DNA from: Gilliamella sp. WF3-4
GTDB taxonomy: Bacteria; Pseudomonadota; Gammaproteobacteria; Enterobacterales; Orbaceae
Direction: 5' to 3'
DNA: 64,000 bases
Assembly: GCF_001690275.1 (NCBI RefSeq)
Contig: NZ_LZGW01000003.1
Location: 62,001 to 126,000 of the forward strand
In this document: positions 28,508 to 38,286 of the stretch, in pieces
How the letters are laid out: every line of letters begins with the position of its first letter
Position numbering within the stretch: position 1 is the stretch's first letter
Position numbers and translations under genes: made by a program
Notes under the pieces: generated by a model
Seen by the model: the letters and a program-made list of their open reading frames with translations, nothing else
Database searches by the model: none
What the model was told of the DNA's origin: nothing

Positions 28508-29341
28508 TTTTTATTCCGTAAATAATACTGTGTTATTTTTAACCATAATGGATATAATAAAACGGAAGTTAGTTGCGCCCATATACTCCACCAAGGCTTA
28601 TAATATGTCTTACGGTTAATCAATAAGTTATTAATACGCATTGCCGCCTGTTCAGCGCGCATTGCTGGCGCTTGTTGATATGCTTTAGTTGGTGCTATCA
28701 TTCTAGTCTTAACCAACGGCAAATAGGTGCTGGAAACGGTGATCTTGTTGATAGCAAGCTCACTACTGGCACAATTCAGCCATTGATCAAAAGCGGCTTT
28801 AGAAGCTTGATAAGCTGCCCAGTAGGGGGTTGGCGCTAATAATACATTAATTGCTGATACGTTAATAATTTGCCCTTTATTTTTTTGTAATTCAGGAATT
28901 AATGCTAAGCAAAGTTTCACTGGAGCAAAATAATTTAATTGCATTGTTCTTTGAAAATCATGGTATCTGTCTAATGATTGCATAATTGGACGACAGATAG
29001 ATTTACCAGCATTATTAATAAAAATATCAATTGTAAATTGAGATAATATTTTTATAAACTCGTTAAGCTGTTGCTCATCGGATAAATTGACAGAAAAAAC
29101 GTGCACCGTTGCTTTTTGACTGGTTATCTGTTGCTTTATCGTTTCTAGTTTTTCTGTTGTGCGCGCGACTAAAATGAGTCTACAATCAATGTCTGCTATC
29201 TGATAACAAAGCGCTACCGATACCAAAAGTAGCACCAGTAATCAACACGGTTTTATGATGTAATCGCTGGGTAAGGAGTGCTTTATTTACTTTTATAGGA
29301 GGAAATAGAATAAATTCCAAACATCGCTTTATCGCGTTCAT
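28504..29341 (-). pseudogene. Short-chain dehydrogenase/reductase, frameshifted
   Basis: Two overlapping minus-strand frames make one SDR of about 270 residues. The upstream frame, from the ATG at 29341, contains TVLITGATFGIGSAL, the TGxxxGIG cofactor motif, then stops. The downstream frame continues with DIDCRLILVART, FINNAGKS (NNAG motif) and the active-site block VSAINVLLAPTPYWAAYQASK (YxxxK). A +1 change near 29205-29215 would join them. A GTG start at the head of the second frame could give a protein without the cofactor-binding start, so function is doubtful unless this is a sequencing error. Confidence 0.75.
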
Positions 29342-29514
29342 TGTTTTTTTATTTTTCTCTTTAAACAATAAATACCGTGTAGAATAACATAGAATTTATT
29401 ATTTATTACTCATAAATAGGCGACAGTCAAAACTGTAATTACCAGATTAGGTAGCAGTTTAAACTTAATCTAACAGACGCTAACGACTTATCAGAATTCA
29501 TTTTAACAAAATGA

Positions 29515-30180
29515 GATCCTCGCCAAAAAATGAACCTATGTCACCTTTATGATATAACTAACAATCATAGGAGGACATTGTGGCCAAAAAATTTAGCGCA
29601 CAAATTGGTGAAGTACCAATATATAAAGCAACATTTGTTACCATACCCATTATTGCTAGTCTGCCGTCACTTAGAAGTTAGCGTATCAGATTACTATACT
29701 TGGCTAAAACCTGAGCCTAAATCAACGGGGTTATTTGAGAATATCAAAGCACTTTATTGTTAACATAAATCCTGCTCAAGCACACCCAGCTTAGTACATG
29801 ATATCAGGGACAAGGGCTAGGATGTATCATAAAGAAAGATTAGCTGAGCATGATAAAAATTAGTCAGAAAGGACATTGATTTTATTTGATTTTTTATTTG
29901 TAACGCGACGAAAAATAATGGCATTAATCTTTTTGCTACAAGTCTATCATTATGATGTGCGGACTAATACATTAAGCATATTGATAAGTATTTAGTTTGT
30001 CATTCACCCAAAATTCCTTATTTTGTCGTCAATTTCCTAAAGGGATATTATACCTACTAGCCAATGAAACTAAATATTACAGTGCGGATTTTAAGTGATT
30101 AGTGTTACAGCATGGAATTAACTAAAGCATGATTCGCTACCTATTATTTAAACGCTATACCCAATTTTTTGGCGAGGATC
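29515..30180 (+). mobile_element. Decayed IS3-family element with perfect 17-bp terminal inverted repeats
   Basis: Left end GATCCTCGCCAAAAAAT at 29515-29531 is the exact reverse complement of the right end at 30164-30180. The flanks both show TGA (29512-29514 and 30181-30183), a likely 3-bp target duplication. Inside, a start like other OrfA leaders (AATCATAGGAGGACATTG), an OrfB piece (CRHLEVSVSDYYTWLK at about 29663-29710) and a late OrfB piece (KYYSADFK) are readable, but at 666 bp the element is about half normal IS3 size and full of stops. It is non-autonomous. Confidence 0.75.
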
Positions 30181-30548
30181 TGATTGGCTCACAGAAAAAT
30201 TGAAGTGGCTATCGGCTTTGGTTAGGTTAAATGGTATAGAATCCTGAATAATTTTTACAAATAGATTCTAAAGTAAATATCCAAATCATAAATAATTTAT
30301 GACAAAACATAATATTTGCGTGAATTGATTTAAATAAAGTGTGCTTTTTTATAAAACAAATTTTTATAAAACAATTTTTGGAAAAAATATTGAATCTAGC
30401 ACCATAACAGTATGAATATTTTTAATATGGGTTATTATAATATTGAGTAAAAATGCGAGCATGTAGATATACATCAAATGCTTCGCCATACGATAATGAT
30501 GGCCAATGTCAAAACAATTGCAACGGTTTATCCTAAAGGATATTGTTA
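30181..30548. other. Intergenic stretch after the IS remnant
   Basis: About 370 bp of very AT-rich DNA with a 15-bp tandem duplication (TTTTTATAAAACAA) near 30345-30375 and no ORF. It likely holds the promoter of the following gene. Confidence 0.4.
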
Positions 30549-31001
30549 ATGATTAATTTAATTATCCCCCCTGATTCTATTCGCGTATCAAAAAGTAAAA
30601 TATCAACGCAAATATTCTCAAAAATATATTTTCAGATCGGGAACATTTTCTTTCCTGATGAACAATGGGATGATTTTACCGTAGTTATATTAAATTGGTG
30701 GTTAAAAGAAGCTTGTAAAATTCAGCAAAATAACATAACTCATTTTTACTTTATGGATGGACCTTTTTATTTTGAAGTTTTTTGTATTAATAAAATTTGT
30801 AAAATCAAATTTATAGATAATCGGTTTGATAAAAAAGAAGTCGTATATAGTGGTGAAATAGAATACACATCTTTACTGAATTTATTAAAGAAAAATGCAA
30901 ATTTATTAATTCGAAGCTTACCTATGGATGCCGAAAAACTAAAAGATGTCATAGAATTAAAACAAAATTTAAAATTAATACAAACTCGATCCTGTAAATA
31001 A
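30549..31001 (+). CDS. Hypothetical protein, immunity-like
   Basis: The 150-residue protein begins MINLIIPPDSIRVSKSK. The ATG at 30549 follows TAAAGGATATTGTTA; the TTG six bases upstream is less likely. The middle has a Trp-rich segment (DEQWDDFTVVILNWWLKEA) and a beta-rich stretch (FYFMDGPFYFEVFCI). It has no signal peptide. The pattern is typical of polymorphic-toxin immunity proteins, but I do not recognise the family. Confidence 0.6.
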   Translation: MINLIIPPDSIRVSKSKISTQIFSKIYFQIGNIFFPDEQWDDFTVVILNWWLKEACKIQQNNITHFYFMDGPFYFEVFCINKICKIKFIDNRFDKKEVVYSGEIEYTSLLNLLKKNANLLIRSLPMDAEKLKDVIELKQNLKLIQTRSCK

Positions 31002-31317
31002 GTTTGTATTTTTGTCTATTTTTATATTTATCTTTGGTATCAACATATGCTTTTCTACTTTACGAAAATAATGTTATTGATTACGAAGATAAGATGTATC
31101 TAACATTGCAATTCAATAGATTGTCAATAATTCATTGTGTCTTGATTTTTATCATTGGTTTAATGGAATACCTAAGTAGCTAAATATTAAGGTTAATACG
31201 ATCGATAGCTTTACCATATTGGTAAAAAAATAAGATTTAAGCAATGATAATTGAGGCGTTCTCGATATTATAATTACAGTGAGCGCCTTATAATGTTTAT
31301 TTTGATGCGGGCTATAA
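31002..31317. other. Intergenic, nothing recognised
   Basis: About 316 bp of AT-rich DNA between two immunity-like genes. No ORF, repeat or hairpin of note. Confidence 0.4.
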
Positions 31318-31686
31318 ATGAAAATTAAACAACAAAAATTTGAAGTGAAATATTACTGGTCTCCAGATATCGGTGATCCTTGGCTGTGGCAGCCAGAAGA
31401 TAATGCAGTTTTTTATTTATTAGAGATGAATATCGGTATTACTGGCGAGGATAATTCTGATATTTACTCAATCATTGTCGCAACTCCAGAAGGAATACTC
31501 AATTTAAATAAGGGCAGAATTCAACAGCCAAAACGATATAAAATTTTATTATTAAATCAATATGATTGGGATAAAGTTAGACAATCCATAGATGAAAAGC
31601 TGGCTTGTATAAAACCTGCTGATGGCACCCCCGCTTTTGATAAATTAGCGAGTGATTTTTATTGGGAATATGACGGTATGCCATAA
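31318..31686 (+). CDS. Imm8 family immunity protein
   Basis: The 122-residue protein fits the Imm8 pattern as I recall it: YYWSPDIGDPWLWQPEDNAVFYLLEM at the start split over two strands, a GEDNSDIYSIIVATPEGI core, a LLLNQYDWDKVRQSI segment and the closing DFYWEYDG. Imm8 proteins neutralise toxins delivered by Rhs/contact systems. No toxin gene adjoins it, so it is an orphan here. Start context is modest. Confidence 0.75.
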   Translation: MKIKQQKFEVKYYWSPDIGDPWLWQPEDNAVFYLLEMNIGITGEDNSDIYSIIVATPEGILNLNKGRIQQPKRYKILLLNQYDWDKVRQSIDEKLACIKPADGTPAFDKLASDFYWEYDGMP

Positions 31687-31833
31687 TCACCGCATTTTGT
31701 AATTGTGCATTTGCCGGTTAGAAGTGATGATTAATTTTATTACCAAATTGTGTAATCAATTAGCTGTAATAAAGTTGCTTAAAGTTGCTTATTGTACATA
31801 ACCTGTTTGGGATAGGTATACGTCCACAACTAG

Positions 31834-32283
31834 CTAGCAAGAAAATGCCAACCTATTGTCAATAATGCTTTTATTATTGATTAATTCAAAGGATAGCAAA
31901 ATGCCTTCATAATTAATGCCAAGGACAATTAATTGTTCATCGACTTTATAGTAGTAACGCATATGATCTTCATAAAGATGATCTTTAAGAATATAATTAT
32001 GATTAAAGGTATCGGTTAAAATAAACGGGGAGCCTAATTTAAACTCAAAGCCCAAGAAATTCAAAATTTGATTGGCTTTATCAAGTAACAATATATTATC
32101 TATCACTTCATCAATTAATAAAACTTCAATATTATCGGCAAGATAAAAAAACATAATTTGATAACCACAAATATCTGCTGTTCCTAGAATATCGGCATAG
32201 GCAAAATCTTTAATGGTATTGCGTTGATCTGAATTAAAAAAATAATTGATATCAAGCGAGCTAAATTTATTTTTATTATACAT
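31834..32283 (-). CDS. Hypothetical protein, possibly immunity-type
   Basis: The 149-residue acidic soluble protein (MYNKNKFSSLDINYFFNSDQ) has a hydrophobic central strand region (FFYLADNIEVLLIDEV) and ends DNRLAFSC. No family recognised. It lies on the opposite strand to the Imm8 gene, downstream of aroD, with an inverted repeat (32303-32350) before its start. Confidence 0.6.
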   Translation of the reverse strand: MYNKNKFSSLDINYFFNSDQRNTIKDFAYADILGTADICGYQIMFFYLADNIEVLLIDEVIDNILLLDKANQILNFLGFEFKLGSPFILTDTFNHNYILKDHLYEDHMRYYYKVDEQLIVLGINYEGILLSFELINNKSIIDNRLAFSC

Positions 32284-32302
32284 ATCTAAAACTTAAATTT
32301 TG

Positions 32303-32350
32303 TACAACCACATAACAATTTGGGGGAGTAAAATTCGCTATGTGGTTGTA
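32303..32350. promoter_or_regulatory. 12-bp perfect inverted repeat between aroD and the small gene
   Basis: TACAACCACATA at 32303-32314 and TATGTGGTTGTA at 32339-32350 are exact reverse complements with a 24-base loop. It lies 20 bp before the ATG of the minus-strand gene at 32283 and 87 bp after aroD. It may end aroD transcripts or act as an operator. Confidence 0.45.
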
Positions 32351-32436
32351 AATGAAGATTTTGATAATGAAGCGCAAACACTTCATCACCGCTCTACATT
32401 GGCACGCCAATTCATTATTAACGGATTGATGTTAAA

Positions 32437-33201
32437 TTAGCTATGGCTTTGGTACAAGGTATCTAAAATAGAGCGTAATTGTTTGGCGTCTAATTGACCC
32501 GGTGCCGAAGCATGTTTGGCAGCGCCAAAGGTCATTGCTGAGCCAAATGTCGCACCTGCAATACGGCTCACCACACCCAGCCCAGCCATAGACATGGTAA
32601 TAATGGGGGTGGTTGCATGTTGTTGGTTCATTTCGGTGGTTGCTGCAAGTAGTGTTAATACATCATCTGTTGTTTGTGGCATGACGGCAATTTTAGGAAT
32701 GTCAGCACCCAGTTCCTGCATTTTCCTTAATCGGTAGATAATATCACTTTTGGATGGTGTTTTTTCAAAATCATGGTTTGATGCGACAACAAATACCTGA
32801 TTTTTGTGTGCAACGGCAATAATATCTTTTACATCATCATCACCAATAAATAGCTCAACATCAATAAGATCAATAAGCCCACTACACGCCATTTCTTTAT
32901 TCAACTGAATATAAGATGCGAGTGGCCAAGGTTTAACCCCCCCTTCATTTGCGGTTCTAAACGTAAATAAAATCGGTTTATTGGGCAGTAAATCGGCTAT
33001 GCTTTTAGCTGCTTGTTTTACGGCATTGATATTGTCAACTTGAGTAAAGTGATCAACACGCCACTCTAAAACGTCAAAATCAATAGATTGTAAAAACTTA
33101 ACTTCATCAATTAATTCTGCTTGAGTCTTACCCACAATAGGTACAATAATTTTAGGTGCACCCAAACCGATCTCAAGTTCTTTTATGGTAATTGTTTTCA
33201 T
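32437..33201 (-). CDS. aroD: 3-dehydroquinate dehydratase, type I (AroD)
   Basis: The 254-residue class I dehydroquinase dehydrates 3-dehydroquinate to 3-dehydroshikimate through a Schiff base. Catalytic landmarks are EWRVDH near residue 46, the active His in VASNHDFEKTP, and the Schiff-base Lys in DIPKIAVMPQ. The C-terminal lid reads FGAAKHASAPGQL. The start at 33201 (MKTITIKEL) matches E. coli AroD and has GGAA before it; an upstream in-frame ATG at 33213 lacks a binding site. It follows ydiB on the same strand, 114 bp apart, as in the enterobacterial ydiB-aroD operon. Confidence 0.95.
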   Translation of the reverse strand: MKTITIKELEIGLGAPKIIVPIVGKTQAELIDEVKFLQSIDFDVLEWRVDHFTQVDNINAVKQAAKSIADLLPNKPILFTFRTANEGGVKPWPLASYIQLNKEMACSGLIDLIDVELFIGDDDVKDIIAVAHKNQVFVVASNHDFEKTPSKSDIIYRLRKMQELGADIPKIAVMPQTTDDVLTLLAATTEMNQQHATTPIITMSMAGLGVVSRIAGATFGSAMTFGAAKHASAPGQLDAKQLRSILDTLYQSHS

Positions 33202-33315
33202 TTCATATTCCATTAGCTAGCAATTGCATTAATAGATGGTGATTTTATAACGCTTAACAATATTTATCACTGACTATCCATCATGAATAAAATCGTTAAA
33301 AACTTAGATTATTCA

Positions 33316-34188
33316 TTAATCATTAAAACCCATTTGTTCTTTCACATATTCAATCGGTGCATCTTCACCCGTCCAAATTTTTATTTGAGCAGCACCTTGC
33401 CATAGCATCATGCCAATACCGTTTAATGTTCGGCAACCTTGTTGCTCAGCCATTTCTAATAGCTTGGTTTTTCGTGGGCTGTAAATGCAGTCGGTAACAA
33501 TAAGATCAGGTCTTAACATCGTGGCATCAGTAATTAAGCTTTGCCCCTCTAACGGCTTCATCCCAACACCTGTTGCATTACAAAGCACAACACTATCTGC
33601 AATCTCTTTGCGTAATTGATCTTTATCGGCGAGATCGATAACACGCACATGGCATTGACTCGTTTGATTCAATTTTTTCGCAATGGCTTCTATCTTTGTA
33701 TAGCATTCATCTTTTTGATTAAAGATGGTGATTGCTTTTACTCCATCAAGTGCCGCTTGTACAACAATGGCGGTTGCCGCACCGCCCGCTCCAAGAATGG
33801 TTATTTTTTTGCCTATCACATCAATATTGGCTTCTTTAAGCATACGCATGTAACCCATTCCGTCTGTGTTATAGCCAGTTAACACACCATTATCATTGGA
33901 AATCGTATTACACGCGCCACTTAATTCAACGGCCGGCGTTAACTTATCAAGGTACTGGCAGACAAGCTGCTTATTGGGCATTGATACCGCACTGCCACGC
34001 AAACCTAATGCTCTAAGTCCTTTAATTGCATCAGCAAGTTTTTCTTGATCAACTTCAAATGCTAAATAAACATAAGGAACATTCAATTTTGAATAAATCG
34101 TATTTTGCATTTGCGGGGATAAACTATGGCGAATAGGGTAGGCCATTAAACCAATTAATAAAAAATGTCCGTCGATATTATTTCTCAT
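33316..34188 (-). CDS. ydiB: Quinate/shikimate dehydrogenase YdiB
   Basis: The 290-residue NAD(P)-dependent dehydrogenase acts on shikimate and quinate. It matches YdiB rather than AroE in the opening GLMAYPIRHSLSPQMQN and in GSAVSMPNKQ (AroE has another form here). The nucleotide loop is ILGAGGAATA, and the C-terminus reads WTGEDAPIEYVKEQMGF. ATG at 34188 is preceded by GGAG at 8 nt. It is divergent from the NhaC-type transporter at 34379, which may import a related compound. Confidence 0.93.
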   Translation of the reverse strand: MRNNIDGHFLLIGLMAYPIRHSLSPQMQNTIYSKLNVPYVYLAFEVDQEKLADAIKGLRALGLRGSAVSMPNKQLVCQYLDKLTPAVELSGACNTISNDNGVLTGYNTDGMGYMRMLKEANIDVIGKKITILGAGGAATAIVVQAALDGVKAITIFNQKDECYTKIEAIAKKLNQTSQCHVRVIDLADKDQLRKEIADSVVLCNATGVGMKPLEGQSLITDATMLRPDLIVTDCIYSPRKTKLLEMAEQQGCRTLNGIGMMLWQGAAQIKIWTGEDAPIEYVKEQMGFND

Positions 34189-34378
34189 TAACAACGCTCC
34201 ACAATAACGTGACTTTAATATATTGACTTTAATATAAAAGCTTTTATGCTTAAAATGACTTCAGTAACACAAATTTGGTTTTGTCTATTGCAAAACAGTG
34301 AGTATACACTATCAATTGCACTTTCAATACCTATCGCCTACAATAATAAGCTTTGCTTCTTAACTAAGAATCTATCTT

Positions 34379-35722
34379 ATGAATACAATGCTTGATTTGT
34401 TCTCGTCAATAAATGCAGTTGTGGTTGCGGTAATTTGTATGTTAATTTTATCGCTTTGCCGTGTCCATGTTGTTATTAGCTTAATCATTGGGGCGTTTGT
34501 TGGCGGTTTATTTAGCCATTTATCGTTAAAAGAAACTATTGATGCCTTTAACACAGGCATCAGCAATGGGGCAAATATTGCACTTTCTTATGCCATGCTA
34601 GGTGCATTTGCTGTGGCGATATCAAAATCTGGCTTACCAGAATTATTGGCAGATAAAGCGATTAAACAGCTGACATCAAGCGATGCTAAAAAACGTATCA
34701 AATGGATTTTGATTGTTATTATTGGACTAGTAAGTATTTCTTCTCAAAATGTAATTCCGATTCATATCGCCTTTATACCTCTTTTAATTCCGCCCCTATT
34801 ATATGTGATGTCACGCCTACAGCTTGATAGAAGAATGATTGCGTGTATTATGACATTCGGATTAATTACTCCTTATATGTTTTTACCGGTGGGATTTGGC
34901 AATATCTTCTTGCACCAAATCTTATTAAAAAATATTACCGCATCTGGCATGGATGTAAGCCATGTTAATGTAATGCATGCCATGGCTATTCCTGCGTTAG
35001 GTATGTTTGTTGGCTTATTATGGGCTATCTTTGTTAGTTATCGTAAACCAAGAGAATATAAAATTATTCGTAGCGAAGCGAATCAAGGTGCTGTAAAAGA
35101 GGTGAATAAGCATTCACTTATTGTTTCATTATTGGCAATTGCGTTATCTTTTTCCGTTCAACTTTATACCGGCTCAATGATTTTAGGTGCCTTAATTGGT
35201 TTTATTTGCTTTATTGTATCGGGATCGATTAAATGGGGCGAAGCGGATGGTGTTTTTACTGACGGCATCAAAATGATGGCAATGATCGGCTTTGTGATGA
35301 TTTCAGCGCAAGGATTTGCCGAAGTATTAAAACAAACGCATGAAATTGAACCGCTTGTTATTAATAGTGCAGCTTTATTTGCAGGAAATAAAGTGATTGC
35401 TGCCTTTGTAATGATGCTAATTGGCTTGGTTATTACATTAGGGATTGGCTCTTCATTTTCAACCGTCCCAATCATTGCAGCTGTTTATGTGCCACTTTGT
35501 GTACAACTTGGTTTTTCACCGATTGCCACGGTATGTTTAATTGGCGCATCGGGTGCGATTGGTGATGCAGGATCACCACCATCAGATACTATTTTAGCGA
35601 CATCGTCTGGATTAAATAGTGATGGGCAACATGACCATATTCGAGATAGTGTTATCCCAACATTTACCCATTTTAATATTCCGTTATTTATTGCTGGTTG
35701 GATTGGATCTTTAATTTTATAA
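34379..35722 (+). CDS. Na+/H+ antiporter (NhaC/YuiF) family transporter
   Basis: The 447-residue membrane protein has about eleven hydrophobic segments. Family landmarks are GAFVGGLFSHLSLKETIDAF near the N-terminus, SSQNVIPIHIAFIPLLIPP, LGIGSSFSTVPIIAAVYVPL, and a GASGAIGDAGSPPSDT loop near the end. Members are annotated as Na+/H+ antiporters or amino-acid exchangers; the substrate is not known. It shares a 190-bp promoter region with ydiB, so an aromatic-acid or organic-anion substrate is possible but only inferred. Confidence 0.85.
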   Translation: MNTMLDLFSSINAVVVAVICMLILSLCRVHVVISLIIGAFVGGLFSHLSLKETIDAFNTGISNGANIALSYAMLGAFAVAISKSGLPELLADKAIKQLTSSDAKKRIKWILIVIIGLVSISSQNVIPIHIAFIPLLIPPLLYVMSRLQLDRRMIACIMTFGLITPYMFLPVGFGNIFLHQILLKNITASGMDVSHVNVMHAMAIPALGMFVGLLWAIFVSYRKPREYKIIRSEANQGAVKEVNKHSLIVSLLAIALSFSVQLYTGSMILGALIGFICFIVSGSIKWGEADGVFTDGIKMMAMIGFVMISAQGFAEVLKQTHEIEPLVINSAALFAGNKVIAAFVMMLIGLVITLGIGSSFSTVPIIAAVYVPLCVQLGFSPIATVCLIGASGAIGDAGSPPSDTILATSSGLNSDGQHDHIRDSVIPTFTHFNIPLFIAGWIGSLIL

Positions 35723-35759
35723 ACTAATCACAATAGATAAATTAAGGTTGTCATGATTT

Positions 35760-37052
35760 ATGAATAAAAAATTACACCAAAATATACGAGCTGTTTGTGC
35801 GCAAGCTATTTTTAATGTATTAGAAGAAGGGCAATCATTAAGTGCCACACTGACTGCTTTGCATCACAAAATAGCGGATAAAGATCGAGCACTAGTGCAA
35901 GAAATGTGTTTTGGTGTGATGCGAGTATTACCCGAGCTCAATTTTTATATCCATACCTTAATGAGTAAGGTTTTGACAGGTAAAAATAGGGTTTTGCACT
36001 ATTTATTGTTAGTGGGTATTTACCAGATCCTTTATACACGTATTCCCGAACATGCCGCTGTTGGTGAAACAGTTGATGCAGTAAATACTTTGCAAAAGGC
36101 GCCATTAAAAGGATTAGTTAATGGCGTGTTACGTGAGTTTTTGCGTCAGCAAGCATCATTACAACAAAGATTTATGCAAGATGATAAGCAACAAAATAGC
36201 CGAACATTACACCCAAGTTGGTTATTGACTCGTATAAAGCAAGCTTACCCACAGCAGTGGCAAACAATTATTGATGCGAATAACCAAAAACCGCCAATGT
36301 GGTTGCGGGTTAACCAAAACCAATATTCAATTCAAGAATATCAAAAACTGTTAGCAAAACAGCACATTGAGTCAGAACCACATGATCAATTACCTTGTGC
36401 ATTGCGGTTATTATCGCCCGTCAATGTTGCTAAATTACCTCATTTTGATGACGGTGCAGTGACAGTACAAGACTTGTCTGCTCAGTATGCTGCTTATTTA
36501 TTAGCACCACAAAATGGTGAGCAAATTCTGGATCTTTGTGCGGCACCTGGTGGTAAAACCACGCATATTTTAGAGGTAGCGCCAAAGGCACAAGTGTTAG
36601 CTGTGGATGTGGATGCAAACCGAGCCAAACGTATTGATGAAAATTTAACTCGTTTGAAACAGCATGCTGACGTCAAAGTTGGCGATGGCTTAACGCCAGA
36701 GCTGTGGTGTGAGGGGCGTTCGTTTGACCGTATTTTATTGGATGCGCCTTGCTCTGCAACAGGTGTTATTCGCCGTCATCCAGATATAAAATGGTTACGC
36801 CGAGATAATGATATTGCCCAATTAACTGAGCTACAACATGCAATCTTAACTAATATTTGGTCTTATTTAAAAATTGGTGGTACTTTAGTTTATGCCACTT
36901 GTTCAATTCTACCAGACGAAAATAAATTACAAATTGAGCGTTTTTTACAAGAAAACACCAGCGCCAAATTACAAGGTGAACTTAAACAATTTTTACCTAT
37001 TGAAAATGGTGGTGATGGTTTTTTTTATGCGGTTTTAAAAAAGCATAGTTAA
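35760..37052 (+). CDS. rsmB: 16S rRNA (cytosine(967)-C(5))-methyltransferase RsmB
   Basis: The 430-residue enzyme (E. coli 429) methylates C967 of 16S rRNA. Residues 1-140 form the NusB-like RNA-binding domain ([31 protein letters not shown]). The SAM-binding Rossmann domain has [13 protein letters not shown], and the two catalytic Cys motifs are [18 protein letters not shown] and YATCSI. AAGGTTG lies upstream of the ATG. In E. coli rsmB follows def-fmt; those genes are not next to it here. Confidence 0.96.
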   Translation: MNKKLHQNIRAVCAQAIFNVLEEGQSLSATLTALHHKIADKDRALVQEMCFGVMRVLPELNFYIHTLMSKVLTGKNRVLHYLLLVGIYQILYTRIPEHAAVGETVDAVNTLQKAPLKGLVNGVLREFLRQQASLQQRFMQDDKQQNSRTLHPSWLLTRIKQAYPQQWQTIIDANNQKPPMWLRVNQNQYSIQEYQKLLAKQHIESEPHDQLPCALRLLSPVNVAKLPHFDDGAVTVQDLSAQYAAYLLAPQNGEQILDLCAAPGGKTTHILEVAPKAQVLAVDVDANRAKRIDENLTRLKQHADVKVGDGLTPELWCEGRSFDRILLDAPCSATGVIRRHPDIKWLRRDNDIAQLTELQHAILTNIWSYLKIGGTLVYATCSILPDENKLQIERFLQENTSAKLQGELKQFLPIENGGDGFFYAVLKKHS

Positions 37053-37062
37053 TACAACATAA

Positions 37063-37110
37063 AATATGATGATTTATCAATTATTATAAATCATCATATT
37101 GATTTTTATT
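37063..37110. terminator. Bidirectional terminator after rsmB
   Basis: AATATGATGATTTAT at 37063-37077 pairs perfectly with its complement at 37086-37100, followed by GATTTTTATT. It lies between convergent rsmB and the oxidoreductase gene and suits both directions. Confidence 0.8.
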
Positions 37111-37648
37111 GGTTATATTTATTTATGATTTCAACTAACTGTTGCCCATGTTGTCGTGCTTTTGTTTTTATTTTAGCTTGCATTTCTTCAATCTCTGGTG
37201 AAATACCATATAAAAGTATTGGTGGCAGATATTCCATTTGCGTATATAAAGTTGATACTTTGACGGGCTCTAATAAATTATCCATTAAATCGTTGTGATA
37301 TTTTTTATAATTTTGTTCTTGTTGTCCTATGGTTAAACTTGGTAATAGTTTTTTACCTTTTAATTTATCGCCTTTGGAGCCATAAGCAAATTGGTAAGTA
37401 AATACTTCATCAAACCATATTTTTAATATTGCCGGCATGTTAAACCAATACATTGGATATTGTAAAACGATAAGGTCATGTCTGAGTAATGCGGCTTGCT
37501 CCTCTTGTACATTGATTTGATAGTTTGGATAAAGCTTGTGAATATTGCGAATTTCAATATCCTCAACTTTATCTTGTAATGTTTCGATAATTGTTTTATT
37601 GGCGATAGACTGTTTAATATTGGGGTGACCTAAAATAATTAATGTCAT
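37106..37648 (-). CDS. NAD(P)H-dependent flavin oxidoreductase (NQO1/KefF-like)
   Basis: The 180-residue flavodoxin-like protein begins MTLIILGHPNIKQSIANK and carries the family block LIVLQYPMYWFNMPAILKIWFDEV with a GSKGDKLKGKKLLPS loop. Such enzymes reduce quinones or support glutathione-gated efflux. The ATG at 37648 is used because AAGGA lies upstream and homology begins there; the longer frame to 37735 is not supported. It is divergent from an HxlR regulator, a typical pairing for oxidative or electrophile stress. Confidence 0.9.
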   Translation of the reverse strand: MTLIILGHPNIKQSIANKTIIETLQDKVEDIEIRNIHKLYPNYQINVQEEQAALLRHDLIVLQYPMYWFNMPAILKIWFDEVFTYQFAYGSKGDKLKGKKLLPSLTIGQQEQNYKKYHNDLMDNLLEPVKVSTLYTQMEYLPPILLYGISPEIEEMQAKIKTKARQHGQQLVEIINKYNQ

Positions 37649-37697
37649 AATGATACTTTTTTCCTTTTTTGCTGTTAAAATGATAGTTACTCTAATT

Positions 37698-37744
37698 AGT
37701 TTATTTGTAAATAAACTTATAGCAATATCTATCAAACTTGATAG
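37698..37744. promoter_or_regulatory. Two palindromes in the HxlR/oxidoreductase divergent promoter
   Basis: AGTTTATTTGTAAATAAACT at 37698-37717 is an almost perfect palindrome, and CTATCAA-AC-TTGATAG at 37729-37744 is a perfect one, 13 bp before the regulator ATG. They lie in the 108-bp gap between the two divergent genes and are the likely operators of the HxlR protein. Confidence 0.6.
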
Positions 37745-37756
37745 TTAGGTGAATTA

Positions 37757-38098
37757 ATGCAAATAGATGAACAAAGACCATTAAAACGTTATAACAATAA
37801 AACTTATTATTGCCCTATTAGTTTGGCAATGGATTTAGTTGGTGGAAAATGGAAAGGGGTAATACTTTATTATTTGCTTTTTGGTGAAAAAAGATTCAGC
37901 GAATTGAAAACCATTATTCCTCATATTACCGATATGACATTAAGTATACAACTTAAAAAATTAGAGGAAGATGGGTTAATTACTCGACACGTTTTTGGTG
38001 ATAAACCCCCTTTAAAAGTTTTCTATAAATTAACGCCATTTGGCGAAAAATTAGGGCCTGTATTAGAGCAACTTTGTTCATGGGCGTTGAATATTTAA
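37757..38098 (+). CDS. HxlR family winged-helix transcriptional regulator
   Basis: The 113-residue one-domain regulator reads CPISLAMDLVGGKWKGVILYY, then RFSELKTIIPHITDMTLSIQLKKLEEDGLI (split helices of the winged HTH) and a KVFYKLTPFGEKL wing, all typical of HxlR/YodB. The CP at the start holds the conserved Cys that senses quinones or electrophiles in several members. It is divergent from an NAD(P)H oxidoreductase and likely controls it. Confidence 0.92.
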   Translation: MQIDEQRPLKRYNNKTYYCPISLAMDLVGGKWKGVILYYLLFGEKRFSELKTIIPHITDMTLSIQLKKLEEDGLITRHVFGDKPPLKVFYKLTPFGEKLGPVLEQLCSWALNI

Positions 38099-38286
38099 GA
38101 TTGATATAAGCATTGAGATGGAATGATTAAAGGCAACCTACGGATTTATCTATTTTGTTAAAAAAGTTTCAGATAACTATGTGTTTAAGTATAAAAAACT
38201 AAAAAAATCACACAATCCTAACTTGGACAATCTTTAACAGTTATGGTAAATTTTGAGCCCGTTTTATGTTAGGAAGACTTTCTGAT

